From contig NZ_JAEUAO010000001.1 of NCBI RefSeq assembly GCF_019511375.1, positions 620,001 to 684,000 of the forward strand: DNA of 64,000 nucleotides, in the 5' to 3' direction. The first letter of the stretch is position 1. Each line of letters starts with the position of its first letter. The position numbers and the translations under genes were made by a program. Of this stretch, positions 63,911-64,000 are shown piece after piece. The stretch comes from Rhizobium herbae (GTDB lineage: Bacteria; Pseudomonadota; Alphaproteobacteria; Rhizobiales; Rhizobiaceae). Below the pieces are notes generated by a model, which was not told the origin of the DNA, searched no databases, and was given only the letters and a program-made list of their open reading frames with translations.

Positions 63911-64000
63911 ATGGACGATCAAAAGGACCATAAAGGTCATGACCATCACCATCATCATCACGGGCACAATGTTCAGGCCGCGCGGGCAGCCGATAAAAGC
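63911..64000 (+). CDS. N-terminus of a His-rich protein, probably a copper-type P1B ATPase, cut by window edge
   Basis: Thirty codons are visible: an ATG behind a strong GGAGGTAA, then MDDQKDHKGHDHHHHHHGHN and VQAARAADKS. A His-rich leader of this form is common at the start of CopB/CopA-like ATPases with YHS domains and other metal transporters. The assignment rests only on this leader and on the neighbouring Cys-rich gene. Confidence 0.45.
   Translation, partial: MDDQKDHKGHDHHHHHHGHNVQAARAADKS

Noticed and set aside
63951-63972. CAT/CAC repeat tract as a microsatellite
   Set aside because: It encodes the His-rich leader of the gene starting at 63911, in frame behind a strong ribosome binding site.

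Overview
The window is high-GC DNA from an alphaproteobacterium, most likely a member of the Rhizobiaceae (Rhizobium/Ensifer/Shinella-like). The signs are an ExoD homologue, several DUF1127 proteins, rhizobial-type small lipoproteins, and an hFixL/FxkR/FixK oxygen-sensing module with its K-box and FixK boxes. No rRNA, tRNA, CRISPR array, insertion sequence or prophage was seen. Both ends cut genes: a von Willebrand-factor A protein on the left and a His-rich metal-ATPase start on the right.

1-2.8 kb: an ECF sigma factor translationally coupled to a VWA/YfbK-type protein, then a phosphodiester-glycosidase-domain protein. 2.85-14.3 kb: a large cobalamin-dependent one-carbon (C1) cluster. It has an MttB-family methyltransferase and an Fe-S protein on the minus strand. 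On the plus strand it has a corrinoid protein, a DUF1638 protein, ExoD, a formyltransferase-fold protein, a small Virulence_fact-type protein, a split methylene-THF reductase, a methyl-THF:corrinoid methyltransferase, an unknown 108-residue protein and an ASKHA/ferredoxin corrinoid-reactivating protein. Together they could take a methyl group from a quaternary amine (glycine betaine is the best guess) through corrinoid to tetrahydrofolate. The MttB gene carries an in-frame UGA followed by 36 coding-like codons that end exactly at the next start codon.

14.4-28.5 kb: topoisomerase IB, a LysR regulator, a DctB/DctD-type two-component pair (the regulator has GAFPGA instead of GAFTGA) in front of a TctCBA tripartite tricarboxylate transporter, small DUF1127 and unknown genes, a GlxA/GbdR-type AraC regulator preceded by an array of TGTCGC half-sites, and two tandem-receiver signalling proteins, one with GGDEF. 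28.7-35.2 kb: a dimethylglycine/sarcosine dehydrogenase-like flavoprotein, an MscS channel and a DUF924 protein. 35.5-42.1 kb: a sulfate ABC transporter operon (sbp-cysT-cysW-cysA) and an OafA-type acyltransferase. 42.2-44.2 kb: small envelope genes plus two broken genes, a frameshifted membrane peptide and a short-chain dehydrogenase remnant.

44.4-63.4 kb: a microoxic stress island. A FixL-like hybrid kinase, FixK and an OmpR-type FxkR regulator sit in the middle, with a perfect GTTACA-N4-GTTACA K-box in front of fixK. Nine perfect TTGA-N6-TCAA boxes precede genes for two universal stress proteins, a P2-type cation ATPase, Hsp20, a GNAT-like protein, a beta-CASP metallohydrolase, a DksA/TraR zinc finger protein, a GNAT protein, and a cytochrome c'/Cys-rich pair. 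Other members include a P1B-5-like metal ATPase, a flavin-split-barrel protein and a zinc alcohol dehydrogenase. The layout implies that low oxygen acts through hFixL to FxkR to FixK, which then switches on this local regulon.
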